Origin: Chondrosia reniformis
Taxonomy: Eukaryota; Porifera; Demospongiae; Chondrillida; Chondrillidae
Assembly: GCA_947172415.1 (NCBI GenBank)
Contig: OX359202.1
Span: 2,516,001 to 2,580,000, forward strand
Length of the DNA stretch: 64,000 nucleotides
Reading direction: 5' to 3'
Shown here piece by piece: positions 9,900 through 20,452 of this stretch. A program made the translations under genes and the position numbers. Each line of letters begins with the position of its first letter. Position 1 is the first letter of the stretch. Below the pieces are notes generated by a model, which saw only the letters and a list, made by a program, of their open reading frames with translations, did no database searches and was not told the origin of the DNA.

Positions 9900-11010
9900 T
9901 CAGCAGGTGGCCCCGATGGCCTCCGACCGCAACATCTTCAGGACATGGTCAGGACATCGGCGGGTGCTGAGGGCATCTTCCTACTGCAATCTCTGACTGC
10001 TTTCACCAACCTTGTGCTTACAGGAGACATCCCTGCTGAGATATGGCCCTTCTTCTGTGGAGCTTCCCTCACAGCACTTAATAAGAAGGATGGAGGGGTA
10101 AGACCCATTGCGGTGGGTTGCACCTTTCAGCACCTTGTAGCAAAGTCCTTTGACCTAGAGCTTTGCTCTTGTCTCAATGCCATTCTCAATGTTGATCTGG
10201 TCGACAATTCGGCATGGACCCAGGCAACCTTACCCATTGGATTTGGGGTCCGCAACACATCACAGCTTGCACCGTCTGCCTTTCTGGCTTCTGCTGCTGG
10301 TTGTGTGAGCCTCACTGAACAGATCCTGCCACCTAGGCTGCATGGGGTCTCCCACCTAGCAGCTGAGGAGGCTCTCTACAGGAGTGGAGAATGGGTCATA
10401 GTCATCAGCCTCCAGTCTCCCCTGGAAACATTCACCAAAGGTCTTGGGACCAACCACGTGTCCAAGCTACCCTTGATGGTTTCCTTGATACCACCACTGA
10501 CCCCAAAGACCAAGCAAGGCTCTTGGCAGCCTCCACAAAGGAGTCAGGTGCTTGGCTGAATGCCCCACCAACCACATCCCTGGGTTTACGCATGGATGAC
10601 GAGGTGGTACATATAGCTGTTGGGCTTCGCCTGGGTGTTCCACTGTGCCACCCACACACATGCTGCCATTGTGGTATCCTTGTGGATAAACGGCCACCCA
10701 CTGTCTCAACTGCTACAAAAGCGAGGGTCACCATTCCCATCATGCAGCCTTTAACGACATCATTAAGTGCTCCTTGGCAGCAGCACAGATTCCCTCAATG
10801 CTGGAGCCTACAGGGCTTTGCAGGTCAGATGGCAAGAGACCCGATGGGGTTACAATCATCCCCTGGAAGTAAGGTCGTACCCTTGTCTGGGATGCTACAT
10901 GTACCGATACCTTTACTGCATCGCATCTGGACCAGGCTGCAAGGGAGGCAGGGGCTATTGCAGCATTGGCGGAGCGAAGAAAGAAAGCAAAATACCTTGA
11001 TTTAACCCAG
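9900..11010 (+). mobile_element. LINE family A copy 2: RT core deleted, R2-like C-terminus
   Basis: Starts with AGGPDGLRPQHLQDM-type residues (about 9903-9950), then GASLTALNKKDGGVRPIAVG (10057-10116) from the N-terminal RT. It then jumps within LNAILNVDL (about 10172-10200) to NSAWTQATLP, so the RT palm with its catalytic aspartates is missing. The C-terminal part has AASTKESGAWLNAPPT, SLGLRMDDEVVHIAVGLRLG and a Cys/His cluster (PLCHPHTCCHCG, about 10637-10672). Then come GKRPDGVTIIPWK, one TAA stop near 10870, and LVWDATCTDTF (about 10882-10914), ending AERRKKAKYLDL at about 11000. It is the same family as 3930-5320 and is plainly inactive. Confidence 0.75.
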
Positions 11011-11815
11011 ACGTACCACTTTGTTGTGGTTGTGCTTTATATATATATAGTCTTACGTAGGGCAGACCGCTCATTAATATGCAGTTATCATGGAAATAAT
11101 TATATTTATAAAAAATGTGTACAAAACGTGAACTCGGCACTTCCCATAAACACTCCATTACATGTTAGGTAAAGGAATCCCCTTGAGGATTTCTACATGG
11201 TACTTCAGTTTTCAGTGAAACTCATCACTTACACACATATACACGTATACTCTGACAAACGAGGACAACCTAAGTGAAAGGATAAACAATTTACTTATAG
11301 CTAAGCCCTTCGTTATACATTCCTTCTATTAGACTAACAAAATAGCAGCGAATATAAAAGTCTCCATTTTCAGTAATGTTTCTAATTATGTCATTATTTC
11401 CCCGTGACAAGTGTGTGACTAGTCTAGAGCAAGACCTTTGTATGGCTTGATTTGTTTCGAAATGTGAATGAAGGTTGTACAGTGACCGAACTTCAAGGGC
11501 TGCTTTACAAAAGTAAAACTAAATTTTCACTTAGTATATTGTGATAGCTCTTTCCATTACTGACATGTGCAGGAGTTTGTTTTATGTTTCCTATAAAAAT
11601 GTATAAAAAGCTGCACATCTCAATAACCAAATGGAATATCAAAATGCCATCCGGCGAAAAGTTAGATATTACCGTTAGCATTATATGAAGATAAATATTG
11701 TCACTATAAACCATCTCATGACTGCCTTTTCATTGAAATGTTTTTCGTAAACCTGACTGAATCTCTCTTTTCTCCATTAATAAATAAGTACGAAAGAAAC
11801 AAGAAGCCAAACCGT
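11011..11815. other. Unassigned spacer
   Basis: About 800 bp of AT-rich sequence with no recognisable gene. A 25-bp phrase GCTCATTAATATGCAGTTATCAT (about 11069-11091) recurs, slightly changed, at about 22805-22830. It is probably the trace of a short dispersed repeat. Confidence 0.4.
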
Positions 11816-12319
11816 TAGTTAGAGTAACGAATCAATTATCGGCCATCCTGTCATTTCAACCAGTAGACATATCGGCTTAAGTCGAATATAATTCGAAAGC
11901 GCATACGTTGCAAACAAAATTTCCTGTTAATCATAGATATTGCTCTCCGTTGTCCTTAGTGCGAGCCCTCGAAAGGTGCCAGCTGATAAAATCAATTATC
12001 ATCCGAAATAATGTATTATCGGCCATCAGCTCATAGTCTGCACACGATAGAGAGGTACAGGACTTGCTGCTACAACAAAGAGGTACAACCACTGTCTTCA
12101 TGTATACCAAGATTCGTAGGCGTCGGACTACGAATCTTGGTAGAGATGAGCAAGCATCTTGAAATGTGTTGAGTGATGTAATCTACTATCGGCCACAATA
12201 AACTCTCGAACGTTTCATACTCTCACCCAAGGCAGGAAGCACAAGCAGTGGTGTAGGCGATATATAGGTGGTGCAGAGTGGAAGTGGGCAATGTAGGTAT
12301 AGGAACGTTCAAGAAGCTA

Positions 12320-13310
12320 ATGAGTTCTCTTGTTAAGTCCTCCATGTCGTATGGAGCTGGGGTGTTCTCGGATTCTAGAGGCTTTGAAGCAGATACAACT
12401 GAAGGCATTACGTATGTTCTTTGGTGTTGGAACCTTGCACCCTAGAGTGTCATTATTATCAGAAGTGGGGAATCTGCCGGTGGTGCGATTGGCTAGATTA
12501 CATTGCACTGTTTTTTGGTTCAGAGTGTTGTTAAGCAAGGTGTATGATGGGAAGCTATTGAGGAGCTCGAGGCAGTAAAGTATGGCAAGGGGAGCTGGAT
12601 GAAGAAGATGATTAATTGTTGTAGGGAGTTTGGTTGGCAGAAGGTGGGTGCTGAGCAGGTGAAGAATATGTTGGAGGTGGAGCTGAAAGGAATGCTGGAG
12701 AGTGCTGCATTGTGAAAAGTGAGGGAAGAATGGAATAAGGAAGAGCCGAAGTTGTCGATGTTGAAAAAAATTGTCGAGGGTGGCGAGCGAGGAGTCTTCA
12801 TTTTCTGATTTGATGTCAAAGAGGGAGAGGAGTGTTATATATATGTTGAAGCTGAGGGGAGGTACAGCAGCATTTTAGGTGGAGACAGGCAGGTGGCAGG
12901 GGATGAAGAGAGAGGTTAGGGTGTGCAGGGAGTGTTGCAGCGGTGAAGTGAAGGAAGTGACGCATTGGCTTCTAAGATGTCCAGCTTGGAGCAGTCATCG
13001 ACAGCCATTACTGGCATTTGCCCAGTCCCACACAGGAGATCAAGAAGGCACAGCTTACCTACTATCACGTGCATGTAGGAACTATAACATTTTATTATTA
13101 TTATGTTAATGTTGTTTGCTTGTTTCAGAAAACATTGGTTAGGAATGTATGGTCATCTTAGTGCATGTGCTCACCAACTGATTATCTATCTATATATTTT
13201 TTGTGCACGTGGTTTGTTTGTATGCTCTGTATAGTGCTGCATTCGACCACATTGAGTCTTATAGTGCCACCAGGTGACATGGCGCACTCTAATATTGAAT
13301 TAAATTGAAT
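12320..13310 (+). mobile_element. LINE C-terminal fragment
   Basis: Two frames carry LINE C-terminal motifs. 12330-12578 reads ILEALKQIQLKALRMFFGVG and then HPRVSLLSEVGNLPVVRLAR. 12879-13109 reads METGRWQGMKREVRVCRECC, SGEVKEVTHWLLRCPAW, a C-x2-C...H...C zinc cluster. The RT itself is missing (5' truncation). The copy ends in an AT-rich tail (ATTGAATTAAATTGAATATAA, about 13293-13313), after which pogo-type sequence appears, so it seems to have inserted into that element. Confidence 0.6.
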
Positions 13311-13319
13311 ATAATACAG

Positions 13320-13930
13320 GTAAGGGCATTGTTGTCATCACCACCAAGAATCGCCTTCCAATACCCTTACAACAGAGATGCACAGACCAAGAAAATGTCG
13401 GCGTGTCATGCAAACAATTATCGGCCACCATATACATACCAGAAAGTCGATCGCTTAAGTGACAGCGGCTGGATAGATAGAGATTTATTCCATCAGTGGT
13501 TTAGGAACCACTTCCTTTTCTATGCACCATTATTTAGGCCCCTTCTTCTCCTGGATGGCCACTCAGCTCATTACCAACCAGCTGTAGTGCGAATGGCTGC
13601 AGAGGAAGGCATAATAGTCTTCTGCTTGCATACAACTCATGTCCCTAACTGCTAGATAATGGTCCTTTTGCTTCCCTAAAATCACACTGGAAGGAGGCAT
13701 GCAGGGAATTCATGGTGAAAAATCCAGGGCAGGTTGTAACGAGGCTCCAGTTTTCGGCACAATTCTGCAAAGCCTATGCCAAAGCCTTGACCATCTGCAC
13801 GATAACCGAAAGCTTCCACACAACAGGTATCTACCCGTTCAACCGGCATGCCACTGTAGCCAGTGATCCTGAGCCTGATCTGGCTCGGAGGACGGGCTTG
13901 GCGTACATTCCTATGTTCAGCCACTGAGTA
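13320..13930 (+). pseudogene. Pogo-like DDE_1 transposase fragment
   Basis: Readable blocks are SGWIDRDLFHQWFRNHFLFY and RPLLLLDGHSAHYQPAVVRM (second catalytic Asp in LLLDGHSAHY, about 13552-13580), EGIIVFCLHTTH, then after a frame change DNGPFASLKSHWKEACREFM (Asp of the third position, about 13658). A C-terminal region with FHTTGIYPFNRHA (about 13815-13853) follows. This is the DDE_1 catalytic domain of pogo/Tigger/jerky-type transposases. The N-terminal DNA-binding half and the first catalytic Asp are missing. Confidence 0.75.
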
Positions 13931-14529
13931 GCAATTCACCCCCCCTACCATTATTACTTAGTTTGTATTGTGTCCGATAATAGAGGTAAGCACTCTGCTT
14001 ACTTTGTAAGGCGAATTCACCTCGATCGTTGGTCGTAGGAAGACGAATTTTAGTCAGCATGCAGACAATACTTGTACCTCTGTGTCACACAAGTAACTCA
14101 TTCATTCCTTGTTCGTGGGCAAAGTACAAACTGGCGTCCTATAATAGATGAAAATGTCAGATAATAGATTTTATCGCACAGCGTCTTTCAAGGGCTTGTG
14201 GCGAGGAAGATCTTATATTTTTAAGATATTTCTTATATTAAATCTTATATTTTTAGCGAATAATGTTTAGAACCATCTGCCCTTTCAAGACATAGCAGAC
14301 TTTAGTCGATTCATCTGCTGAATAAAACGATCGAGTGTCCAATATTACATGGTGTCCGATAATTGATTATTTACTCTATAACCATTGAAGTTACACTATT
14401 AAGTCGCTCTTTCTAAGCTTACTTAAGCAAGTGTCACAGCATCGTGCGCTGCCACCGCCTAACCTGTACAACATGCTTTACAGTTGACAAAAGAACTTTA
14501 AAATTAAAACCAGTATTTTGTGTTTAAAA

Positions 14530-14640
14530 TAATAATGGGGTGCCTGGTGCTCCCTCAAAACTCGAACTACTTGCTGGTTCTTAGATATTCGGTTAACCGA
14601 TTCCAGTCATTGCTTGATTGCCGTCAATTTTAAGATCAAG
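14530..14640 (+). repeat. Dispersed repeat R4, copy 2
   Basis: GGGGTGCCTGGTGCTCC, CTCGAACTACTTGCTGG, GGTTAACCGATTCCAGTCA and TTGCCGTCAATTTT match 9098-9215 in order. The surrounding 14390-14910 shows no gene. Confidence 0.7.
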
Positions 14641-14913
14641 ATAAAGATCAAGACCATTTGCGGAAAAAATGGATCCAAATCAATAAGTTCCTCGAAGTTA
14701 TTCTAGTTTGAGAAGATTATACCCATCTTCAAACTCTTGATTTCAAATGACTTGCTGTTGATGTAATCGCAAGGGGACTTGTTCCAGATGTGCTTGCATG
14801 CAAGCTGGAAGGAGGTGTGATTCCTGTCTGCCACAAGATTTAGGGTCATGCCAAAATGGCTTTCGTGACTCTGCGCCTGATCACATGGAAAGGAAAACAG
14901 TCAGCCAAAAGAA

Positions 14914-16256
14914 TTGAATAATCCCAATTCCAATTCCAGTCCAATGGTACCTAGCATTGTGAATTCTGATCATCTTATGTCGATTATGATGGATCATTCA
15001 ACAGATGTGGCAACAGAAACTGAAGGGCCCAGTGCAGGTGAAAATATAATAATATATGTAAATATTCTGAAGCAATTGGTAGTTCTGCACTACGGATACA
15101 AGGTTCGGGTGGTCCTTCTGGTCTGGAGTAGAATGTGTTCTTCCTTCAAATCTTGCTCGCAAGATCTTTGCTCTGCCCTTGTGGCAGTTGGTCGCCGCAT
15201 TTGCAGTACTAAGGTTGATCCTATAGGTTTGAGTACATTTGTCCCATGCCACCTTGTTCCATTAAACAAATGTCCAGGTGTTAGACCAATTGGAGTGGGA
15301 AAGATCCCTAGGAGAATTATCTCCAAAGCTGTCCTTAGGCTGATCTATTCCAATATCAGAGACACAGTCGACCAAATTCAAGTTTGTGTTGGACAGGAGC
15401 CTGGCTGTGAAGCTGCCTTTCATGCTATGGAGATGATATTTAGAGAAGATGGAGTTCTACTGGTTGATTGACGCTACTAATGCTTTAAATACTATTAATA
15501 GGCAAGCTGCTTTGCATAATGTTAGTGTCCTTTGTCCACCACTTGCAACTATTCTTAGGAACACTTATCAGGAGCCAAGTACTTTGGTAGTTCCTGGTAA
15601 TGGTGAAATCATTTTCTACGAAGGAACAGCACAAGGAGATCCTTTGTCGATGGCCTTCTATACATTGGCAATCACACCACTTATTCAACAGCTTCGTAAA
15701 AACTGTGGTGGTATAAGACAGGTTTGGTTTGCTGATGACACCACAGGGGCTGGTAGCTTTGATAATTTGAGGGAAGGTGGTGGGATGTCCTATCATCCAA
15801 TGGTCCAGAAATTGATTATTATCCTAATGCTTCCAAAACCTATTTGGTAGTTAAGGATGGTTTAGAGGAGCAAGCCAAAAGCATTTTTGCTAATACTAAT
15901 ATGTTCATTACTTCATCAGGTAAACACCACCTGGGGGCCCGGCTGCAATTGGAGTTAGAGCCTTTACAGAAGATTATGTGTCGAAGAAAGTCCAAAAATG
16001 GTTGAAGAAATAGATTTCCTAGCCCATATAACTAGTAGCTATCCTCAGGAGGCATTGTCGGCCTACAACCATGGTATGAAAAACAAATGGTCTTTCATTA
16101 TGAGGACCATCCGGGGAATTTCAGCTCTTTTCCAACCATTAGAGACAGCCATCCATAGACATCTGATACCAGCTATTACAGGTCTTTCTTGGCAGGCAAA
16201 TGAGGAAGTCCCTAAATCCCTAATCGTTCAAAAAGGGACCCAAATCACTGCTTGCT
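14914..16256 (+). mobile_element. LINE family B copy 2: reverse transcriptase
   Basis: Motifs in order: ALRIQGSGGPSGLE (about 15087-15130), frame change, VPLNKCPGVRPIGVGKIPRR (about 15255-15315), VGQEPGCEAAFHAM, frame change, LLVDATNALNTINRQAAL (first catalytic Asp, about 15458-15510), YEGTAQGDPLSMAFYTLAIT (15620-15680) and VWFADDTTGAG (catalytic FADD, about 15724-15756). Then come EEIDFLAHITSSYPQEALSA and PLETAIHRHLIPAITG (about 16130-16180). RT catalytic residues are intact but three frame breaks inactivate it. The reading frame runs straight into the MULE terminal repeat at 16257. Same family as 5300-5900. Confidence 0.8.
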
Positions 16257-16309
16257 CACTAGCCATTAGAGAGAGGAAGTTAGCATCTTACGTAATACTA
16301 AGAAAAATG
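16257..16309 (+). repeat. MULE left terminal inverted repeat (53 bp)
   Basis: Begins CACTAGCCATTAGAGAGAGG and ends ACTAAGAAAAATG. Identical over 53 bases to the reverse complement of 21158-21210. Confidence 0.9.
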
Positions 16310-16310
16310 A

Positions 16311-16855
16311 CCGCTGTAGAATTGGTAGATAATGTAGATGCTGTAGATTTGGTAGATACTGTAGAATTGGTAGATGCTGTAGATACTGTAGATGTTGTAG
16401 AATTAGTAGATACTGTAGATGTTGTAGAATTGGTAGATAATGTAGATACTGTAGATGTTGTAGAATTGGTAGATACTGTAGATGTTGTAGAATTGGTAGA
16501 TGCCGTAGAATTGGTAGATACTGTAGATTCGGTAGATACTGTAGATATTGTAGAATTAGTAGATACTGTAGATGTTGTAGAATTGGTAGATGCTGTAGAA
16601 TTGGTAGATTCTGTAGATGTTGTAGAATTGGTAGATACTGTAGATGTTGTAGAATTGGTAGATGCTGTAGAATTGGTAGATACTGTAGATGTTGTAGAAT
16701 TGGTAGATACTGTAAATTCGGTAGATGCTGTAGATTTGGTAGATAATGTAGATGTTGTAGAATTGGTAGATACTGTAGATTTGGTAGATACTGTATAGAT
16801 TCGGTAGATGCTGTAGATATTGTAGAATTAGTAGATACTGTAGATTCAGTAGATT
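16311..16855 (+). repeat. Left minisatellite array of the MULE
   Basis: About 545 bp built from GTAGATACTGTAGAATTG / GTAGATGTTGTAGAATTGGT variants, units in multiples of three with GTAGA every 9 or 15 bases. It stays open for 160 codons only because the repeat period keeps frame. The first 46 bases (from GAATTGGTAGATAATG) are repeated exactly at the outer edge of the right array, in inverted orientation. Confidence 0.95.
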
Positions 16856-16859
16856 ATGC

Positions 16860-17220
16860 GGCACCCTATAAAGTGTAATTGTATTTTAGAATTTCATATA
16901 AATGTAATTAAAACATGCTATATAATAAAAGGATAATTTATGATTGTTATTATGGTTATATATATTTTGTAATAAAAGAATTAATGAACATTAAATTTAA
17001 AAGTTATTACATAAATAAATAGATAAAGGAAAAAGTCAAATTTTACTTTAGAATTGTATCTCCAAAGCAAAGTTCTTTACGGAATTCTGCCACTTTAATC
17101 TTGCTTCTTGTTCGCTTTGCAGTAGATTCTACTAATATAAATTATGCATTTAAATCACATGTTGTAGCATATGCATGTAATATGTACATACTTATATCAT
17201 TTTTTCGTGTTAACTTTCTT
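16860..17220. other. AT-rich MULE interior without recognised gene
   Basis: Very AT-rich, with several AATAAA-like strings (for example AATAAAAG near 16924 and 16971). It lies downstream of the - strand accessory gene and could be its 3' flank, but nothing can be assigned firmly. Confidence 0.35.
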
Positions 17221-18650
17221 TTTCTTTTGGAGATTGTGTCCACATCAGAATTCCCTACTGTGTCCTTGTTCACGTCAGAATTCCCTACTGTGTCCTTGTT
17301 CACGTCGGTATTCCCTACTGTGTCCTTGTTCACGTCAGTATTCCCTGCTGTGTCCTTGTTCACATCAGTATTCCCTGCTGTGTCCTTGTTCACATCAGTA
17401 TTCTCTACTGTGTCCTTGTTCACATCAGTATTCCCTGCTGTGTCCTTGTTCACATCAGTATTCTCTACTGTGTCCTTGTTCATGTCAGTATTCCCTACTG
17501 TGTCCTTGTTTTTATCTTTTGCAGCTGATGCTTTGGGAGCTGAGCAAACTGAATCGCAAAATACAAAATTATTTAATAAGTGTCCCATATATATACCTAT
17601 ATTTTTATCTGCTATTAAGCTACCAACCTGATTGCAATGCTTCTGCAAGCTCATCACCGAGACATGACTTATGCACCACTATGCACCTCTTTTTTTGTGG
17701 TGCACTCAGGCATCCCTGTTCCAATCTAAAGTATTGAAGATGACAAATTTTAATGTCACTACTAAAAATAAATAGCTATACCTTTGGGCCTATAAAACAC
17801 AAATGCTATATAATTGATGCTATATATATATACCAGTATAGTGAAAACTACTACATAGATTTGTATGTACACATGGCATTACTATAAAGAATATAATGCA
17901 CCTCAGTAACAGGAGGATCTTCATGGCTGCTTTTCTTGAGAGGAATTGTCGCCCAGTTCCTTTAAAACAAAGGGGATTATTTCTCTTAGGATCATCAGCC
18001 TTCTGTAACATTGCTACTGTCGTAGGATCGACTGGTATTTCAGTTGAAACAAACATAAATTGATTAGTCTTGGGCTGAAATTTCAGGCATTGCAAAATTT
18101 CACTCCTTGATCGGGTTCCTGTTCATAGTAGCACTTCTTGTGCATACTGCTTTATGTAGTTGTGGCCAGTGTCCATTGGCATTTGGCATTCACTTATTAC
18201 TGGTGTTGGTTCCATTTGATACAGTTGTATTGTATTTGCAATTTTTGTGTCAAAGAATTGGTCTACCTCCTCCTTATATTGTGACAATTGTAGGTCCTCC
18301 ACAATCTGTAATTAATGTATTACATGTATATATACAATATATACATATATGTGTGTATAGATATACATTTATATAAGCATGCATCCATATGCATGCATAC
18401 ATAATACATATATATTATATTCAATATGTTCATCATGTAGCATATATAGGTATGTAAATTACATACCTTATCACAGAACCACTTCAGTGCTGCATACTGA
18501 GGCAGGATTCTGTGGAAGTATTCAACCGGGAAAACACTTTCTAACTCAGGAATTATGCTGTTGTCCATTTGTTGCATTCCTTCTTCTTGAAATAATGTCC
18601 CAAGGCTAATTAAATATGCAAGGCCTCCCGATGCTTGAGGCTGACACTGG
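17220..18650 (-). CDS. Putative spliced accessory gene of the MULE, function unknown
   Basis: Three exon-like blocks on the - strand. Block a (about 18650-18467) reads FPVEYFHRILPQYAALKWFC and ends at a GTATGT donor. Block b (18305-17902) begins after an AG with IVEDLQLSQYKEEVDQFFD, contains KFQPKTNQFMFVSTEIPVDP and RQFLSRKAAMKILLL, and ends at a GTGCAT donor. Block c (about 17640-17220) has LIADKNIGIYMGHLLNNFVF, then the decapeptide repeats and a basic KRKRKLTRK stretch. One in-frame TGA interrupts block b near 18110. I do not recognise the family. The head-to-head position with the transposase recalls the two-gene layout of plant MuDR. It could also be a captured host gene. Confidence 0.45.
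17235..17515 (-). repeat. 30-bp in-frame tandem array inside the MULE accessory frame
   Basis: Nine to ten copies of a 30-base unit (GTGTCCTTGTTCACGTCAGT ATTCCCTACT on the + strand). On the - strand the unit encodes the ten-residue repeat DVNKDTVGNT with small changes (V/A at position 7, G/E at 8, T/S at 10). The - strand stays open across the array and 120 codons around it. Confidence 0.9.
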
Positions 18651-18656
18651 CTGAGC

Positions 18657-19571
18657 TTGAAATGCCTGGTTATCTTGGCTGTTAATGATGAGGGTACTCA
18701 GGATGATGAGGGTACTCAGGATGATGAGGGTACTCAGGATGATGAGGGTACTCAGGATGATGAGGACAGTGTTGATGAAAGCAATGATGATGAAAGCAAT
18801 GATGATGATAGTGATGAATGTGATTATAGTGATAGCAATGCAGATAACAGACAACACTCTTTTCAAAGCAGTGATGGATTTCTACATTACTTGCACCGAA
18901 ATTACCTATCACGTGTGGAACAATGGGCTTCCTGCCACAGGACTGGTGCAGTGGTCAATACCAACATGTTTACTGAAGCATTTCACAGATTACTGAAAGT
19001 TGTTTACATGGACAGCAAGGCCAATAGAAGAATTGATCATCTCCTTAACATACTTTTCAGGATAAGCAAGGACAAATCATTTGAGAGGTTGATAAAGTTG
19101 CAAAAGGGTAAAATTGGTCATAGAATGGCAGAAATCAACAGGCGTCATAAAAGTGGACAAGAGCTCATTGAACAGGGAAAATGGCCTAAAGCAGATGAAG
19201 ACAGCCAGAATGTCTGGACAATAATGGCATCAGATGGTTGCAAGTCTTACACCATCAAACTGCTCGCCAATAACAATTGCAGTTGCCACTTGACATGTAG
19301 AGTATGTAACATATGCCCTCACCAGTATACATGTTCCTGTCCTGACGCACTATTGCACCACACTGTATGTAAACATGTACATGCCGTTAAGCTGTCCACA
19401 ACATTTGATGGTCAGGATGGTGCAAGCAGTTCAACTAGTGTGGTACAAACCGAAACTAACCTTGGATACTTTGAAAAGCTCCTAACCCCTGAAAAAAATT
19501 CACTTTCTCATCAAAGCAGGTGCATTGAGAGACTCACCTACATCAAGGAAAAAGTTCAGACCAACTTGTGA
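18657..19571 (+). CDS. MULE-type transposase C-terminal half with SWIM zinc finger
   Basis: 304 codons. Acidic start with four DDEGTQ repeats, then blocks typical of animal MULE transposases: VNTNMFTEAFHRLLKVVYMD (about 18952-19010), KANRRIDHLLNILFR, IKLQKGKIGHRMAEINRRH. A SWIM zinc finger follows (C-S-C ... C-K-H, about 19330-19378). SWIM fingers bind zinc and are common at the C-terminus of MULE transposases. The upstream DDE catalytic domain is absent: the opposite-strand gene occupies that place. The frame shifts near 19560 into a PHD finger. Probably not an active transposase. Confidence 0.7.
   Translation: MKCLVILAVNDEGTQDDEGTQDDEGTQDDEGTQDDEDSVDESNDDESNDDDSDECDYSDSNADNRQHSFQSSDGFLHYLHRNYLSRVEQWASCHRTGAVVNTNMFTEAFHRLLKVVYMDSKANRRIDHLLNILFRISKDKSFERLIKLQKGKIGHRMAEINRRHKSGQELIEQGKWPKADEDSQNVWTIMASDGCKSYTIKLLANNNCSCHLTCRVCNICPHQYTCSCPDALLHHTVCKHVHAVKLSTTFDGQDGASSSTSVVQTETNLGYFEKLLTPEKNSLSHQSRCIERLTYIKEKVQTNL
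18685..18760 (+). repeat. 18-bp tandem repeat encoding DDEGTQ
   Basis: Four copies of GATGATGAGGGTACTCAG, in frame with the transposase reading frame and giving an acidic hexapeptide repeat. It continues into GATGATGA-rich sequence to about 18820. Confidence 0.9.
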
Positions 19572-19821
19572 TGAGGCAGAAGCAATTACAGATGTTCTGG
19601 ATAGTGTCACCCCTAGTGTATGTGCATGCTGCTATGAAGAAGATTATCCAGCAATCGGTTCCACTGAAAGCAACAATGTAAGGTGGATACAGTGCAACAG
19701 ATGTGACAGCTGGTTTCATCAGTCATGTGCTGAAATTACAGAGTCAGACACACATGCTTCATATACATGTAGGGTATGCATGAAAGAATTAACAAAGAAG
19801 AATACAGTACTATACAATTAG
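19525..19821 (+). CDS. PHD finger, C-terminal part of the MULE transposase (shifted frame)
   Basis: From about 19555 this frame continues the transposase. It reads CDEAEAITDVLDSVTPSVCA, then a PHD finger: C-A-C-C, WIQCNRCDSWFHQSCAEI (about 19686-19740), C-R-V-C. PHD fingers usually bind histone H3 tails. A SWIM finger followed by a PHD finger occurs in animal MULE-derived proteins. The overlap of the two frames at 19525-19571 points to a single-base indel near 19560. Confidence 0.7.
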   Translation: MRDSPTSRKKFRPTCDEAEAITDVLDSVTPSVCACCYEEDYPAIGSTESNNVRWIQCNRCDSWFHQSCAEITESDTHASYTCRVCMKELTKKNTVLYN

Positions 19822-20450
19822 ATATTTTTGAACTCATTATTAGTCATTTTATCTGTGCCTATATACTGACTTGCAGTAATAAAAAATTTCTTACATTCAG
19901 GGTACGATCCACTGTAATCAATGGCACAACATATGTATCATAATAATTATGCATTTTACTATTAATGCATAATTTTGGAGAGGTGGCAACACCATGTAAA
20001 CAAGAACCCTGTATTCAGAGAGATCAAGGTTGACATCCTTGATTCTACATAGCAATGATATTTTCCTAACCATTGAACAGCTAAGAACTAGAACTGCTGT
20101 TTTTTCTCACTATATACATACACAGTCATGAAGCAGAACACCCAATTGTTGGGGTATACCCCATGTGTCGTATGTATTCCCCCCAACTTCCCATTTAACT
20201 ATACTAAATGGCAGACCACATGCATTTGTGTTGGTCACCTAATTCCTGCTTTGCTATACATCATATTGTCAGTGCAACTTATGGAACAAACAGGAGCTGC
20301 AGACAGTGTGATATATGCATGGAAGAATATGCATGTATCACACTGTTTCGGCCTTATTGGGTCCTCATCAGTGCAGCGTACCTCATGCTCAGTAAGGTCC
20401 ACGTGTGCGTGTGTGTGTGCTTGCACAGTGTTTGAAGCCAGAAATAAAAA
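19822..20450. other. MULE interior, no recognised gene
   Basis: AT-rich sequence with AATAAAAAAT at about 19879 (possible polyadenylation signal for the transposase transcript) and a GTGTGCGTGTGTGTGTG tract near 20404. An open frame of 158 codons (20128-20604) exists but shows nothing I recognise and runs into the array. Confidence 0.35.
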
Positions 20451-20452
20451 AA

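Larger units (their letters stand above)
11821..14378 (+). mobile_element. Pogo-like (Tc1/mariner superfamily) DNA transposon remnant with a LINE inside
   Basis: The ends are inverted. 11821-11856 (AGAGTAACGAATCAATTATCGG...) and the reverse complement of about 14343-14378 (AGAGTAAATAATCAATTATCGG...) agree at roughly four of five positions. Between them lie a pogo-type DDE transposase fragment (13320-13930) and a LINE fragment (12320-13310). The motif ATTATCGGCC/GGCCGATAAT recurs on the left in one orientation (11835, 12015, 12185, 13417) and on the right in the other (13971, 14352), as subterminal transposase sites often do. The TA target duplication expected for the family could not be fixed. 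Confidence 0.55.

Noticed and set aside
15998..16798. 266-codon open frame with long VELVDTVD repeats
   Set aside because: The first 100 codons are the family B LINE C-terminal region. The remainder is the minisatellite, open only because its unit is a multiple of three; the inverted array at 20453-21125 is open on both strands for the same reason.
17171..17737. + strand frame of 188 codons over the 30-bp array
   Set aside because: Cys/Ser repeats are the antisense reading of the decapeptide array; the - strand frame has coherent flanking sequence and splice sites.
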